From: JAAYEA01 sp012689325
GTDB taxonomy: Bacteria; Chloroflexota; Anaerolineae; JAAYEA01
DNA: 59,099 nt
Assembly (NCBI GenBank): GCA_036841525.1
Contig: DAITVZ010000027.1
Location: forward strand, 1 to 59,099
Direction: 5' to 3'
The translations under genes were made by a program, and so were the position numbers. Below the pieces are notes generated by a model. It was not told the origin of the DNA. It was given only the letters and a program-made list of their open reading frames with translations, and made no database searches. Shown here piece by piece: positions 26,798 to 35,196 of this stretch. Position 1 is the stretch's first letter; every line of letters begins with the position of its first letter.

Positions 26798-29700
26798 TCA
26801 ATTCCTCGCGACACCCAGCGCGAGCTTGAACTCGTCGATGTCCTGCGCCTGGGCAAAGGCCCCCTCCGGCGTGGGGCCCTCCACCAGCCGGGTCGCCAGC
26901 GTCTCCTGGCGAATCACCTCGCCCCAGCTCGCAAAGACGCGGGCCAGCTCCCGATCGGCGTCATACCACACCGTGATGGTGTCCTCGATACGGAAACCGG
27001 CGTCCTTGCGCATGGTCTGGATCCGCCGCACCACCTCGCGGGCGAACCCCTCCTGCACCAGCTCGTCGGTCAGCGCGGTCGAGATGGCCACGGTGTAGCC
27101 GCCCTCCTCGGCGACGGCATAGCCCTCCTTGGGCCGGCTCCAGACGTCCACCTCTTCCGGCGCCAGCGTCACGGCCTCTCCCTCCACGGTCAGGGTGAGG
27201 CTCTCCCCCGCGTGGAAGCGCGCCGCCAGCGCCCTGGCGTCCATGGCCGCGACGGCGGCCTTTATCTTGGGATAGAGCGCCTTGTACTTGCGGCCCACCT
27301 CGCGCGGCTTGGGGCTCACCTCATAGTTGACCAGCTCTTGCTCCGCACCGGCAAAGCCCAGCGCCTTCACATTCAGCTCGCCGGTGATCTGATCCACCAG
27401 CCCTTGCAGGCTGGCTCGCTCCTCGGCGGTGCGGGTCACCACCAGCGCCTCGGCCAGCGGCTGCCGCACCTTGATGGCGGCCTGGCTGCGGGCGCTGTGC
27501 CCCAGGCTCACCAGGTGCATCACCAGCCGTGTGTCGGCCATGAGCTTCTGATCCACCAACGCCGGGTCCGCGACCGGAAAGTCGCAGAGGTGCACGCTCT
27601 CGGGCGCCTTTGGGTTGGCCTGGCGCACCAGGTTTTGGTAGAGCTCCTCCGCCAGGAAGGGCGTGAAGGGCGCCAGCAGCTTGGCGATGGTCACCAGGCA
27701 CTCGTAGAGCGTCAGGTAGGCGGCCACCTTGTCGGCGTCCTCCTCGCTCTTCCAGAAGCGGCGCCGCGACCGGCGCACGTACCAGTTGCTCAGGTCGTCC
27801 ACCAGTTGCTGGATGCGCCGCGCGGGCCCGGTCATGTCGTATCCGGCGAGCCCCTCGTCCACCTCGGCCACGGTGCTGTTCAGCTCGGCCAGCGCCCAGC
27901 GGTCCAGCGCGGAGCGCTCCGCCGCCGGCAGATCGTGCTCCAACGGGTTGAAGTGATCGATATTGGCATAGGTGACGAAGAAGGCATAGGTGTTCCACAG
28001 GGTCAGCATGAACTGGCGCACCGATTCGCCCACCAGCTCGGTCGAAAAGCGCCGCGGCAGGTCGGGCGAGGAGGCGGTGTAGAAATACCAGCGCATGGCG
28101 TCGGCGCCATGGGCGTTGATGACGTCCCAAGGACGGACGATGTTGCCCTTGGACTTGCTCATCTTTTGCCCTTCGCCATCCAGCACGTGGCCAAAGCCGA
28201 TGCAGTTCAAGTAGCACGGCTCGTTAAAGAGCAGCGTCGAGATGGCGTGCAGCGAATAGAACCAGCCGCGGGTCTGGTCGATCCCCTCGCAGATGAACTC
28301 GGCGGGGAACTGGTCGCGGAAGCGCTCCTCCCCCTCGAAGGGATAGTGCCACTGCGCCACCGGCATGGAGCCGCTATCGAACCAGCAGTCGATCACCTCC
28401 GGCACGCGCTGCATGGTCTCGCCGCACTCGGGACAGGGATAGGTCACGTCGTCGATGTAGGGACGGTGCAGGTCCAGCGGGTCGGGCAGCTTGTCCGGCC
28501 CGGCCTTTTCCATCAGCTCGGCGACGCTGCCCAGGCACTCCATGTGCCCGCACCCCTCGCAGCGCCAGACCGGCAGGGGCGTGCCCCAGTAGCGGTCGCG
28601 GCCCAGCGCCCAGTCCACGTTGTTGGCGAGCCAGTCGCCAAAGCGCCCGTCCTTGATGTGCGCCGGGTACCATTCGATCTTTTCGTTGTTGGCGAGCAGG
28701 TCCTGCTTCACCTTGGAAGTCTCGATGTACCAGGTGGCCCGGGCGTAATACAGGAGCGGCGTGTTGCAGCGCCAGCAGAACGGGTACGAGTGCGTGTGCG
28801 TCGCCACCCGGTAGAGCAGGCCGCGCCCCTCCAGATCCTCGGTGATGAGCGGATCGGCGTCCTTGACCCACATCTCGCGCCAGGGCGTGACCGCCTCGAT
28901 GAAGCGGCCTTGCAGGTCCACCGTCTGCAGCACGGGCAGGTCGTTCTCCTTGCCCACCTCCATATCGTCCGCGCCAAAGGCGGGGGCGATGTGGACGATG
29001 CCGGTGCCATCGGCGGTGGTGACGTAATCGGCGGCCACCACGTAAGCGTGGTCTTGCTCCGCCGGCAGGAAGGTATAGAGCGGGTGATAGTGGGTGCCCA
29101 CCAAGTCCTTGGCGCGCAGCTCTTTCAGCACGGTGTATTCGCCGTGCAGCGCATGCGGCAGCAGGTCCTTGGCGAGGATCAGCTTGTCCTCGCCCTGTTG
29201 CACCAGGGCGTAGGTCACCTGCGGGTTCACGGCCAGCGCCACGTTGCCGGGCAGCGTCCAGGGCGTGGTGGTCCAGGCCAGGAAATAGGTCCCCGGCTGG
29301 TCGCGCAGCGGGAACTTGACATAGATGGACGGCTCGGTCACGTCGTCATAGCCCTGCGCCACCTCGTGGCTGGAGAGGGGCGTGCCGCAGCGCGCGCAAT
29401 ACGGCACCACCTTGTAGCCCTGGTAGATCAGGTCCTTCTCCCAGATCTGCTTCAGGATCCACCAGACCGACTCGATATAGCCGTTGGTCATGGTCATGTA
29501 CGGATCGTCCATGTCGATCCAGAAGCCGATGCGGTCGCTGAGCCGCTGCCACTCGCGGACGTAGCGGAGCACGCTCTCACGGCAGAGGGCGTTAAAGGCG
29601 GCGATGCCGTAATCCTCGATGGCCTGCTTGCCCTTGCCGGTAAAGCCCAGCTCCTTTTCCACCTCGATCTCGACCGGCAGGCCGTGGCAGTCCCAGCCGC

Positions 29701-29950
29701 CCTTGCGCAGCACCAGCTTGCCCTTCATGGTGTGGTAGCGCGGCAGGGTGTCCTTGTAGACCCGTCCCAGGACGTGGTGGACGCCGGGGAGGCCGTTGGC
29801 GGTGGGCGGCCCCTCGTAAAAGACATAGCGCGGCGCGTCCTGGCGCTGGGCCAGGCTCTTGCGAAAGATCTCCTGGTCCTGCCAGAACTGGAGCACGCGC
29901 TCTTCCAGCTTGGTAAAGTTGACCTTGCTATTGACCTCGTGAAAAGCCAT
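26798..29950 (-). CDS. ileS: isoleucyl-tRNA synthetase with GVHH signature motif
   Basis: 1050 residues, length and organisation of IleRS (type 2-like). It charges tRNA-Ile with isoleucine. KMSKS is at residues 596-600 (28151-28165). The CP1 editing region contains the TTPWTLPGN block. Several CxxC pairs (CARCGTPLSS, CWRCNTPL, CEGCGHMEC, CPECGETM) look metal-binding. The class I HIGH position reads GVHH (residues 56-59, 29774-29785) after NGLP: first and third residues are exchanged relative to HxGH. Last gene of the alaX-like/RNase H-like/ileS series under the T-box leader at 31370-31640, 105 bp after the preceding stop. Start ATG 29950 has GAGGGGG upstream. Confidence 0.95.
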   Translation of the reverse strand: MAFHEVNSKVNFTKLEERVLQFWQDQEIFRKSLAQRQDAPRYVFYEGPPTANGLPGVHHVLGRVYKDTLPRYHTMKGKLVLRKGGWDCHGLPVEIEVEKELGFTGKGKQAIEDYGIAAFNALCRESVLRYVREWQRLSDRIGFWIDMDDPYMTMTNGYIESVWWILKQIWEKDLIYQGYKVVPYCARCGTPLSSHEVAQGYDDVTEPSIYVKFPLRDQPGTYFLAWTTTPWTLPGNVALAVNPQVTYALVQQGEDKLILAKDLLPHALHGEYTVLKELRAKDLVGTHYHPLYTFLPAEQDHAYVVAADYVTTADGTGIVHIAPAFGADDMEVGKENDLPVLQTVDLQGRFIEAVTPWREMWVKDADPLITEDLEGRGLLYRVATHTHSYPFCWRCNTPLLYYARATWYIETSKVKQDLLANNEKIEWYPAHIKDGRFGDWLANNVDWALGRDRYWGTPLPVWRCEGCGHMECLGSVAELMEKAGPDKLPDPLDLHRPYIDDVTYPCPECGETMQRVPEVIDCWFDSGSMPVAQWHYPFEGEERFRDQFPAEFICEGIDQTRGWFYSLHAISTLLFNEPCYLNCIGFGHVLDGEGQKMSKSKGNIVRPWDVINAHGADAMRWYFYTASSPDLPRRFSTELVGESVRQFMLTLWNTYAFFVTYANIDHFNPLEHDLPAAERSALDRWALAELNSTVAEVDEGLAGYDMTGPARRIQQLVDDLSNWYVRRSRRRFWKSEEDADKVAAYLTLYECLVTIAKLLAPFTPFLAEELYQNLVRQANPKAPESVHLCDFPVADPALVDQKLMADTRLVMHLVSLGHSARSQAAIKVRQPLAEALVVTRTAEERASLQGLVDQITGELNVKALGFAGAEQELVNYEVSPKPREVGRKYKALYPKIKAAVAAMDARALAARFHAGESLTLTVEGEAVTLAPEEVDVWSRPKEGYAVAEEGGYTVAISTALTDELVQEGFAREVVRRIQTMRKDAGFRIEDTITVWYDADRELARVFASWGEVIRQETLATRLVEGPTPEGAFAQAQDIDEFKLALGVARN

Positions 29951-29982
29951 CTCGTTCCCCCTCTGGGCTCATCTCATACCGG

Positions 29983-30052
29983 AACCACGAAACACACGAA
30001 CCACGCGACCAAGGAAAGGCCAGCTCACCTTCCGTGCTTTCGTGGTGGATAC
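29983..30052. repeat. widespread intergenic phrase with CCACGAAA/TTTCGTGG arms
   Basis: Between ileS and the RNase H-like gene lies an inverted pair, CCACGAAACACACGAA near 29993 and CTTTCGTGGTGG near 30038. I recognise very similar wording from intergenic regions of many unrelated bacteria. Function unknown; it may fold in the operon transcript. Confidence 0.55.
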
Positions 30053-30055
30053 CCA

Positions 30056-30589
30056 TCAATCCCCTAACATCGCGACCACTTCCGAGCTGGACAGCTCCCG
30101 GAAGCGAAAGGCGCCAAACTGGCGCAGCAGCGCCAGGGCCTGGTCGCGGCGGCCCTGCAGCCGGGCGTTGCTGGACTTCCACAGCCCCATCACCTGCTGG
30201 ACCACCAGCCGGGAGGCGCCGCGAATCTCGACGGAGAGCTGGCCGAGCGCCTCGGCGCGGGCGGCGGCGTCGGCGGCCAGCCGCTCCAACCCGGCCAGCA
30301 GCGCATCGTATTCGCCCTCGCTGTGGCTCGCCGCGCCCGCCAGCGGCAGCCGATGAAGCCGCGGCGCAGGGTCGGCCCGGGCCCACAGGGAAAAGCGGGC
30401 GAGGCCGCTCTCGGCGTCGCTATGGTAGGTCAGGACGCAATCGGGCTCGACGGCGGGGCTGGGGCGCATCGCCTCGCGGGCGGCCTCCGGGCCCTGGTCC
30501 AGCTTGGCCAGGGCGCGCATCAGCCGCTCCTTTTCCGCCTTGTCCAGGGTACCGACCGCTTGGACAATCTGCTCCACGGTATAGATCAT
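30056..30589 (-). CDS. RNase H-like domain protein, probably catalytically inactive
   Basis: 177 residues. Residues ~50-165 follow the RNase HI / reverse-transcriptase-like family: SEGEYDALLAGLERL (normally NxAEYxALixGL, Glu kept), then EIRGASRLVVQQVMGLWK, where the family has GDSxLVVxQVxG. The catalytic Asp is therefore Ala125. The C-terminal HVPREENxxAD motif is replaced by RELSSSEVVAMLGD, and the first FDG motif reads YHSDAES. The fold should be present but metal-dependent cleavage is unlikely, so an RNA-binding role is possible. Residues 1-45 are a separate helical start. It lies 42 bp after the alaX-like gene and upstream of ileS. Start ATG 30589 with AGGAGAG. Confidence 0.72.
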   Translation of the reverse strand: MIYTVEQIVQAVGTLDKAEKERLMRALAKLDQGPEAAREAMRPSPAVEPDCVLTYHSDAESGLARFSLWARADPAPRLHRLPLAGAASHSEGEYDALLAGLERLAADAAARAEALGQLSVEIRGASRLVVQQVMGLWKSSNARLQGRRDQALALLRQFGAFRFRELSSSEVVAMLGD

Positions 30590-30631
30590 GGGATCACTCT
30601 CCTGACGCGTGGGCTTGAACGATGCGCGTTC

Positions 30632-31351
30632 TCAGCCCTCGATCACGATACGCAGCCGCTTGTTGATGCGTCCCTTGCTTTCGTGGCCCACCACGCGGAT
30701 ATGCCCGACCTCGCGGGTGTTGGCCACATGCGTGCCGCCATCGGCCTGGAGATCCAATCCCTTGATCTCGACGATACGAACCTCGCGAATCCCTTCCGGC
30801 AACAGGTTGATTTTGGTGCGGATCAGGTCCGGGATCTGAAACGCCTCCTCGCGCGGGAGGATGCCGACGCGGATGGGCCGCGCCGCCTGCACCTCCGCGT
30901 TCACCAGCGCCTCCACCCGCTCGGCGAAATCGGCGCTCATCTGCTCCAGCTCGAAATCCATGCGCGCCGCCAGCGGCTCCATGTTGCCGCCGGTGACCTG
31001 CGCGCCGAAATCCCGCCAGATGACGCCGCAGAGGATATGCAGCGCCGTGTGGGTGCGCATGTGCTGGTAGCGCCGCGCCCAGTCCAGCGCGCCGGTAACC
31101 TGGTCGCCGACGGCGGGCAACTGGCCGCCCTCCAGCTCGTGCCAGACCTCGCCGCCCTGGCGAGCGGTCTTGACCACACGCCAGGTGGCCCCGCCTGCCG
31201 CCGCGCGCAGCGTCCCCGCGTCGCAGGGCTGGCCGCCGCCGCCCGAATAGAAGGCGGTGCGGTCCAGCGCCGCCATCTGTCCCTGCACGGCGGTCACCGT
31301 CGCGGGAAACTCGCGCAGATAGCTATCGGTCATGTATAGTAGGTCGGTCAC
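30632..31351 (-). CDS. alaX: AlaX-like alanyl-tRNA editing protein
   Basis: 239 residues, homologous to the second additional and editing domains of AlaRS. Free-standing AlaX proteins hydrolyse Ser-tRNA-Ala (or Gly-tRNA-Ala) in trans. N-terminal part: FYSGGGGQPCDAG. The HxxxH zinc motif is present (HTALHILCG). The second site reads ADGGTHVANTREVG, with Asp where the usual CGGTHV has its zinc Cys. GTG 31351 is chosen since CAGGAGAG ends 7 nt upstream and it lies just past the T-box terminator; the ATG at 31333 is the alternative. First gene of the T-box controlled series. Confidence 0.85.
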   Translation of the reverse strand: MTDLLYMTDSYLREFPATVTAVQGQMAALDRTAFYSGGGGQPCDAGTLRAAAGGATWRVVKTARQGGEVWHELEGGQLPAVGDQVTGALDWARRYQHMRTHTALHILCGVIWRDFGAQVTGGNMEPLAARMDFELEQMSADFAERVEALVNAEVQAARPIRVGILPREEAFQIPDLIRTKINLLPEGIREVRIVEIKGLDLQADGGTHVANTREVGHIRVVGHESKGRINKRLRIVIEG

Positions 31352-31369
31352 GGCGCCTCTCCTGGAAAC

Positions 31370-31640
31370 AAAAAAGCCCTCGTCCACCCTGGGACGAGAG
31401 CCTGACATACAACTCCCGTGGTACCACCCAAATTGGCGCATAGCGCCCGCTCATGAGGTACGCACTCATACCTCCGTGGGGGATAACGGCCCACGACGCC
31501 GGCCAAGCCTACTGGGGGAACACCCTTTTGGGTTGGCAACTCCGGAAGGATTTTCGGCGGATTCGCTGCGCCCGGTTCGCACCTTTCCCAGGCTCTCTGA
31601 GCAACGGCAGCCGCCTACTCGTTTCCATCATCGTCTTTGG
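31370..31640 (-). promoter_or_regulatory. T-box riboswitch, specifier best read as AUC (Ile)
   Basis: All landmarks of a tRNA-sensing T-box leader are present on the minus strand. They are the Stem I motifs AGAGAGCCTGGG and GGTGCGAACC, then GAAAATCCTTCCGGAG with ATC at 31551-31549 in the specifier position, AGTAGGCTTGG, CCGTTA (31489-31484), and a Stem III hairpin GAGGTA/TACCTC. The T-box GGGTGGTACCACGGG (31429-31415) has TGGT to pair with a tRNA ACCA end. The terminator is a 10-bp stem (31401-31392 / 31385-31376) plus six T (31375-31370). Uncharged tRNA-Ile should favour readthrough into alaX, the RNase H-like gene and ileS. A GCC triplet (31537-31535) is an alternative, alanine, reading of the specifier. 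Confidence 0.92.
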
Positions 31641-31645
31641 ACGAT

Positions 31646-31674
31646 ATTATGCCACCGTTTGGCCGCTTTGTCAA
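31646..31674 (-). promoter_or_regulatory. promoter of the T-box operon
   Basis: TTGACA (31674-31669), 17-bp spacer, CATAAT (31651-31646) on the minus strand. The predicted start near 31639 matches the beginning of Stem I. Confidence 0.85.
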
Positions 31675-31711
31675 GCCCAGCAGCACACGAAATCCTGGGC
31701 AGCACCGCCAT

Positions 31712-31740
31712 TTGACAGCTCTATCCAGGCCACCTATCAT
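31712..31740 (+). promoter_or_regulatory. promoter of the chromate transporter gene
   Basis: TTGACA (31712-31717), 17-bp spacer, TATCAT (31735-31740). It is divergent from the T-box promoter, with -35 boxes only ~38 bp apart. Confidence 0.8.
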
Positions 31741-31772
31741 GGGCTGGTACAGCCGCCCATGCCGGAGGAGCC

Positions 31773-32969
31773 ATGTCCATCTCGCCCGACCCAGTTCCCG
31801 CGTCGTTCAAGAGCCGCCTCGTCCAGGTGGTGCTTCTCTTCGCCAAGCTTGGCGCCATCGGCTTTGGCGGCCCCGCCGTCACCATCGCCATGATGCAAGA
31901 TGAGGTGGTCGTCCGGCGCAAGTGGCTCAGCCAAGAGCAGTTCCTGGATCTCGTCGGCACCACCAACCTGATCCCCGGCCCCAACGCCACCGAGATCGCC
32001 ATCCACGTTGGCTACCTGCGGGCCGGTTGGCCGGGACTGCTGCTGAGCGGCATCGGTTTCATCGTCCCGGCGGCGCTGATCACCGGGGCCATCGCCTGGG
32101 CCTACGCCCGTTACGGCGCCCTGCCCCAGTTGGCCCCCTTCTTGCAGGGCATCAAGCCCGCCGTGCTGGCCGTGATCGTCGCCGCCCTTTGGCGGATGGG
32201 CAAGGCCGCGGCCAAGAGCTGGAAGCTGGTCGCCCTCGGCGCGGCGGTGGCCGTGGCGTCGCTGGCGGGGGTCAACGAGATCCTCGCGCTCTTTGCCGGG
32301 GGAATCCTCGGCATGTTCTGGCTCCAAGCCGACCGCCTTCGGGCGCTCCTCCGCCGCCCGCCGGGGATGGGGCTACTGGGACTGGCGGCGCCGCTGTGGC
32401 CGCTCGCCCAGGTGGCCTGGCCCGCTGTCGCTGCCAGCGCCGAGGTCTCGCTCTGGGACCTGTGGCTCTTTTTCCTCAAGATTGGCTCGGTGATGTACGG
32501 CAGCGGCTATGTGCTGGTGGCGTTTCTGCAGGGCGGGCTGGTGGAGGAGCTGGGCTGGCTCTCCCAGCAGCAACTGCTGGACGCCATCGCCGCGGGCCAG
32601 CTCACGCCCGGCCCCTTGCTCTCCACGGCCACCTTTGTCGGCTACCTCTTGCGCGGCCTGCCGGGGGCCGCCCTGGCCACCATCGCCGTCTTTTTGCCGT
32701 CCTTTGTGTTCGTCGCGGCGCTCAGCCGCATCCTCCCGCGTTTTCGTCGCTCCCCCTGGGCCGCGGCCTTTCTCGACGCCATCAACATCTGCTCCATCGG
32801 GCTGATGGCCGCCGTGTCCATCGAGCTGGGCCTGGCCACCCTATCGAGCTGGCCTGCCGTGGGGATCGCCTTGCTCGCGGCAGTCGCCGCCCTGCGCTGG
32901 AAGGTCGGCAGCGCCTGGCTGGTGCTGGGGGGCGCCATCGCCGGCTGGCTGGCCTACGGGCTCTTCTAG
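31773..32969 (+). CDS. chrA: chromate transporter, ChrA family (two CHR domains)
   Basis: 398 residues, the long-chain ChrA form with two homologous CHR halves. The first half carries FAKLGAIGFGGPAV, RRKWLSQEQFLDLVGTTNLIPGPNATE and LRAGWPGLLLSGIGFIVP. The second repeats it as FLKIGSVMYGSGYVL, WLSQQQLLDAIAAGQLTPGPLLS and LRGLPGAALATIAVFLPSF. ChrA exports chromate in exchange for or together with protons or sulfate-like ions. About ten hydrophobic helices. ATG 31773 follows GGAGGAG. Single gene. Only 11 bp separate its stop from the convergent alpha-galactosidase gene, with no visible terminator. Confidence 0.93.
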   Translation: MSISPDPVPASFKSRLVQVVLLFAKLGAIGFGGPAVTIAMMQDEVVVRRKWLSQEQFLDLVGTTNLIPGPNATEIAIHVGYLRAGWPGLLLSGIGFIVPAALITGAIAWAYARYGALPQLAPFLQGIKPAVLAVIVAALWRMGKAAAKSWKLVALGAAVAVASLAGVNEILALFAGGILGMFWLQADRLRALLRRPPGMGLLGLAAPLWPLAQVAWPAVAASAEVSLWDLWLFFLKIGSVMYGSGYVLVAFLQGGLVEELGWLSQQQLLDAIAAGQLTPGPLLSTATFVGYLLRGLPGAALATIAVFLPSFVFVAALSRILPRFRRSPWAAAFLDAINICSIGLMAAVSIELGLATLSSWPAVGIALLAAVAALRWKVGSAWLVLGGAIAGWLAYGLF

Positions 32970-32980
32970 CTGGCCGCGCC

Positions 32981-35131
32981 CTACTCCTGCGCGGCCTCGA
33001 ACAACAGCAACTGCGAGGTGAGCGCTGCGTCCAGCCTGACGGGCAGCCCGCGCAGGGCCAGCTCGCTCCCCGCTGCGCGGAACGTCTGCCCCTCGTTATC
33101 CAAAGTGACCTGGTACTGCCGCGCGAGGTCCAGGCCGCGGGGGCGGAAGAGGTACTCCCCCTCCCCGCTGCCGAGCTTGAAGATGCCGGCATAGCCGCGC
33201 TGCCGATCCGCCGTGCCATATTCCAGCACGCACCACTCGGCGGGGGCGAACAGCCCGATATCCGGCGTGTGGTGATACACCACCGGATGGCTGGCCAGGA
33301 CCGCGCGGCAGAAGCCCTTGTGCAACGCGATGTAGCGCCGCGTCCGCCGGTAAAACTCGGTGGAGCGGTCAGCGTCTTGCGCGCCAAAGCCCACAAAGAT
33401 GGGCGCCGCAAAGAGCGTGACGCGCAGGTGCGTGTCGGCATCGGCGAGTTGGTGCGCTTGCGTCCCCATCCAGTTGACGTGGTTATGGTAGTAGCACAGC
33501 GCCTCCGGCGGGATGAACAGGGTCATGGCATTGATGGCGCGGATGCTGTACGGCATCACGCTCCAGTCCGACACGGCGGCATAGTGAAAGCGCGCCAGCA
33601 TCCCCAGGTCGTTGCGCCCGCCGCCACCGCCGCAGTTCTCCAGGCACACCTCCGGGAACTCGCGGCGCACCCGGTCGAAGGTGCGATGGATCGTCTCACC
33701 ATGCCGCCAGAACTCGCTCTCGGCAAAGGAATCGCGCCGCGACTGGCCGCCCTCCCCCACCGAGACGTTATAGTCCAGCTTGTAGAAATCCAGCCGGTGC
33801 TCGCGGATCAGGCGCAGCACCGTCTCCTCCAGGAAGGCGGCGGCCGCGGGGTTCGCCAGGTCCAGCGTCTCGGCGCAGGGGCGCCCATCGTCGGTGCGCA
33901 ACGTCCATTCCGGATGTTCCTGATGGAGCCGGGACCGATCCGAGACCGCCTCCGCCTCGTGCCAGAGGCCAAAGAGCAGCCCTTGGCGATGCGCGTGCTC
34001 GCGGATGCCCGCCAGCCCGCCGGGGAGCCAGCTACCCTCTTGCCAGTCGCCTCGCAGAGCCGGCCACTCCCCGAACTGGGCGCCATACCAGCCCGCGTCC
34101 ACCATGAAGGCCTCGACCCCCATCTCGGCGGCGATGTCGACCTCGCGCAGGATCCACTCGCCAGGCTCCTCGACGACCCGTCCGGCAACGGTGAACATCT
34201 CTTTGCCCGCGGGCCGCGGCGGCACGACGCTGGCGCGCATGTGCTGGTGCCACGCGGCCACCGCCTGATCCATGCTGCCGTGCAGCGGCCCCAGATGCAC
34301 CTCCGGGCTCCGCACGGTCTCGCCCGGCGCGATCACGCGCAGCGGCGCGGGCGCCAGCGGACCGAGGCGAAAGGAGAGCAGCGCGTCGGGGCGATGGCCG
34401 AACTCGGCGTAAAAGTTGCCGCCCCAGGCCAGGCCCATCCAGAACATCTCGCCGGTGGCCTGGTTGCGGACGATGTAGTAGGGCGAGCCCCAGGACCGGC
34501 CAAAGGACCTCCGCTCGATGCGGAACTGCTCCGGCGGCAGCGGCTGCCAGGCCCAATCGCCCTCGTGGCCCCACTCCTCGCTGGCCAGGTATCCCAGCGC
34601 GAACTTGGCCTGGGCGCGGGCGTCGAAGGTCGGGTTGGCGTGGCTGTGGTGGCGTTGCCGCTCCGTGTTGGTGTTCCAGAGGATCCCCGCCCAGGGCGCG
34701 ACGCTGGACAGGGCAGCGGGCGCCCCGCCATTGTTGGTGATCTCGAGATAGCGAACCAGAATCGGCGAGCCGTCGAGGCGCGTCACCACCCGCACCGTCA
34801 CCGGGCGGACCTGGTGGCAGAGCTCCACCACCGCCTCGGTCGTGCCGGGGCGTTCCCCGGGCCGACGGGAGCCGCCCGCCCACTCCCAGCGGTTGTGCAG
34901 CGACTGACCGTCCATCTCGAGCGCAAAGGAGTGCAGCGGGTGCTGAAGGGAGCTCACCTCGGGCAGGCCGGCGGTGACGTTCTCGCGCTGCGCCTGCCCG
35001 CTGGCCGACCAGTACAGGCCGATCCACCGGCCATGGTCCAGCGCCTCCTCATGGACGGCACCGTCGCTGACATAGCGCGCCGCCTGGCGCGCGCCACTCC
35101 GGTGAAACGAGATCTCGGTATTCGCAGGCAC
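32981..35131 (-). CDS. alpha-galactosidase-type glycoside hydrolase, family GH36
   Basis: 716 residues, complete GH36 architecture: N-terminal beta-supersandwich (~1-310), TIM barrel (~320-650) and C-terminal beta domain. The nucleophile Asp453 is in FYKLDYN and acid/base Asp522 in AVSDWS. The segments MVDAGWYG and ENCGGGGGRNDLGMLARFHY are diagnostic. There is no signal peptide, so it should act on imported alpha-galactosides in the cytoplasm. GTG 35131 with AGGAGGG upstream. It lies 65 bp after the SelA-like PLP gene on the same strand, at the downstream end of a long minus-strand carbohydrate region. Confidence 0.93.
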   Translation of the reverse strand: MPANTEISFHRSGARQAARYVSDGAVHEEALDHGRWIGLYWSASGQAQRENVTAGLPEVSSLQHPLHSFALEMDGQSLHNRWEWAGGSRRPGERPGTTEAVVELCHQVRPVTVRVVTRLDGSPILVRYLEITNNGGAPAALSSVAPWAGILWNTNTERQRHHSHANPTFDARAQAKFALGYLASEEWGHEGDWAWQPLPPEQFRIERRSFGRSWGSPYYIVRNQATGEMFWMGLAWGGNFYAEFGHRPDALLSFRLGPLAPAPLRVIAPGETVRSPEVHLGPLHGSMDQAVAAWHQHMRASVVPPRPAGKEMFTVAGRVVEEPGEWILREVDIAAEMGVEAFMVDAGWYGAQFGEWPALRGDWQEGSWLPGGLAGIREHAHRQGLLFGLWHEAEAVSDRSRLHQEHPEWTLRTDDGRPCAETLDLANPAAAAFLEETVLRLIREHRLDFYKLDYNVSVGEGGQSRRDSFAESEFWRHGETIHRTFDRVRREFPEVCLENCGGGGGRNDLGMLARFHYAAVSDWSVMPYSIRAINAMTLFIPPEALCYYHNHVNWMGTQAHQLADADTHLRVTLFAAPIFVGFGAQDADRSTEFYRRTRRYIALHKGFCRAVLASHPVVYHHTPDIGLFAPAEWCVLEYGTADRQRGYAGIFKLGSGEGEYLFRPRGLDLARQYQVTLDNEGQTFRAAGSELALRGLPVRLDAALTSQLLLFEAAQE

Positions 35132-35196
35132 GCGTTTCCCTCCTGCCCCCGCCGCGGCGGCGCAGGCGCATCAACTGGTGCGCGACTCGGCGCCCG

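Noticed and set aside
27212..30067. Long plus-strand open frame opposite ileS
   Set aside because: Antisense shadow of the IleRS gene, whose motifs are unmistakable; no ribosome site or recognisable domain.
31535..31537. GCC (Ala) as T-box specifier, matching alaX
   Set aside because: It lies beyond the CUUCCGGAG stretch. In T-box leaders I remember, the specifier comes just before that stretch, where AUC is found. Kept as an alternative only.
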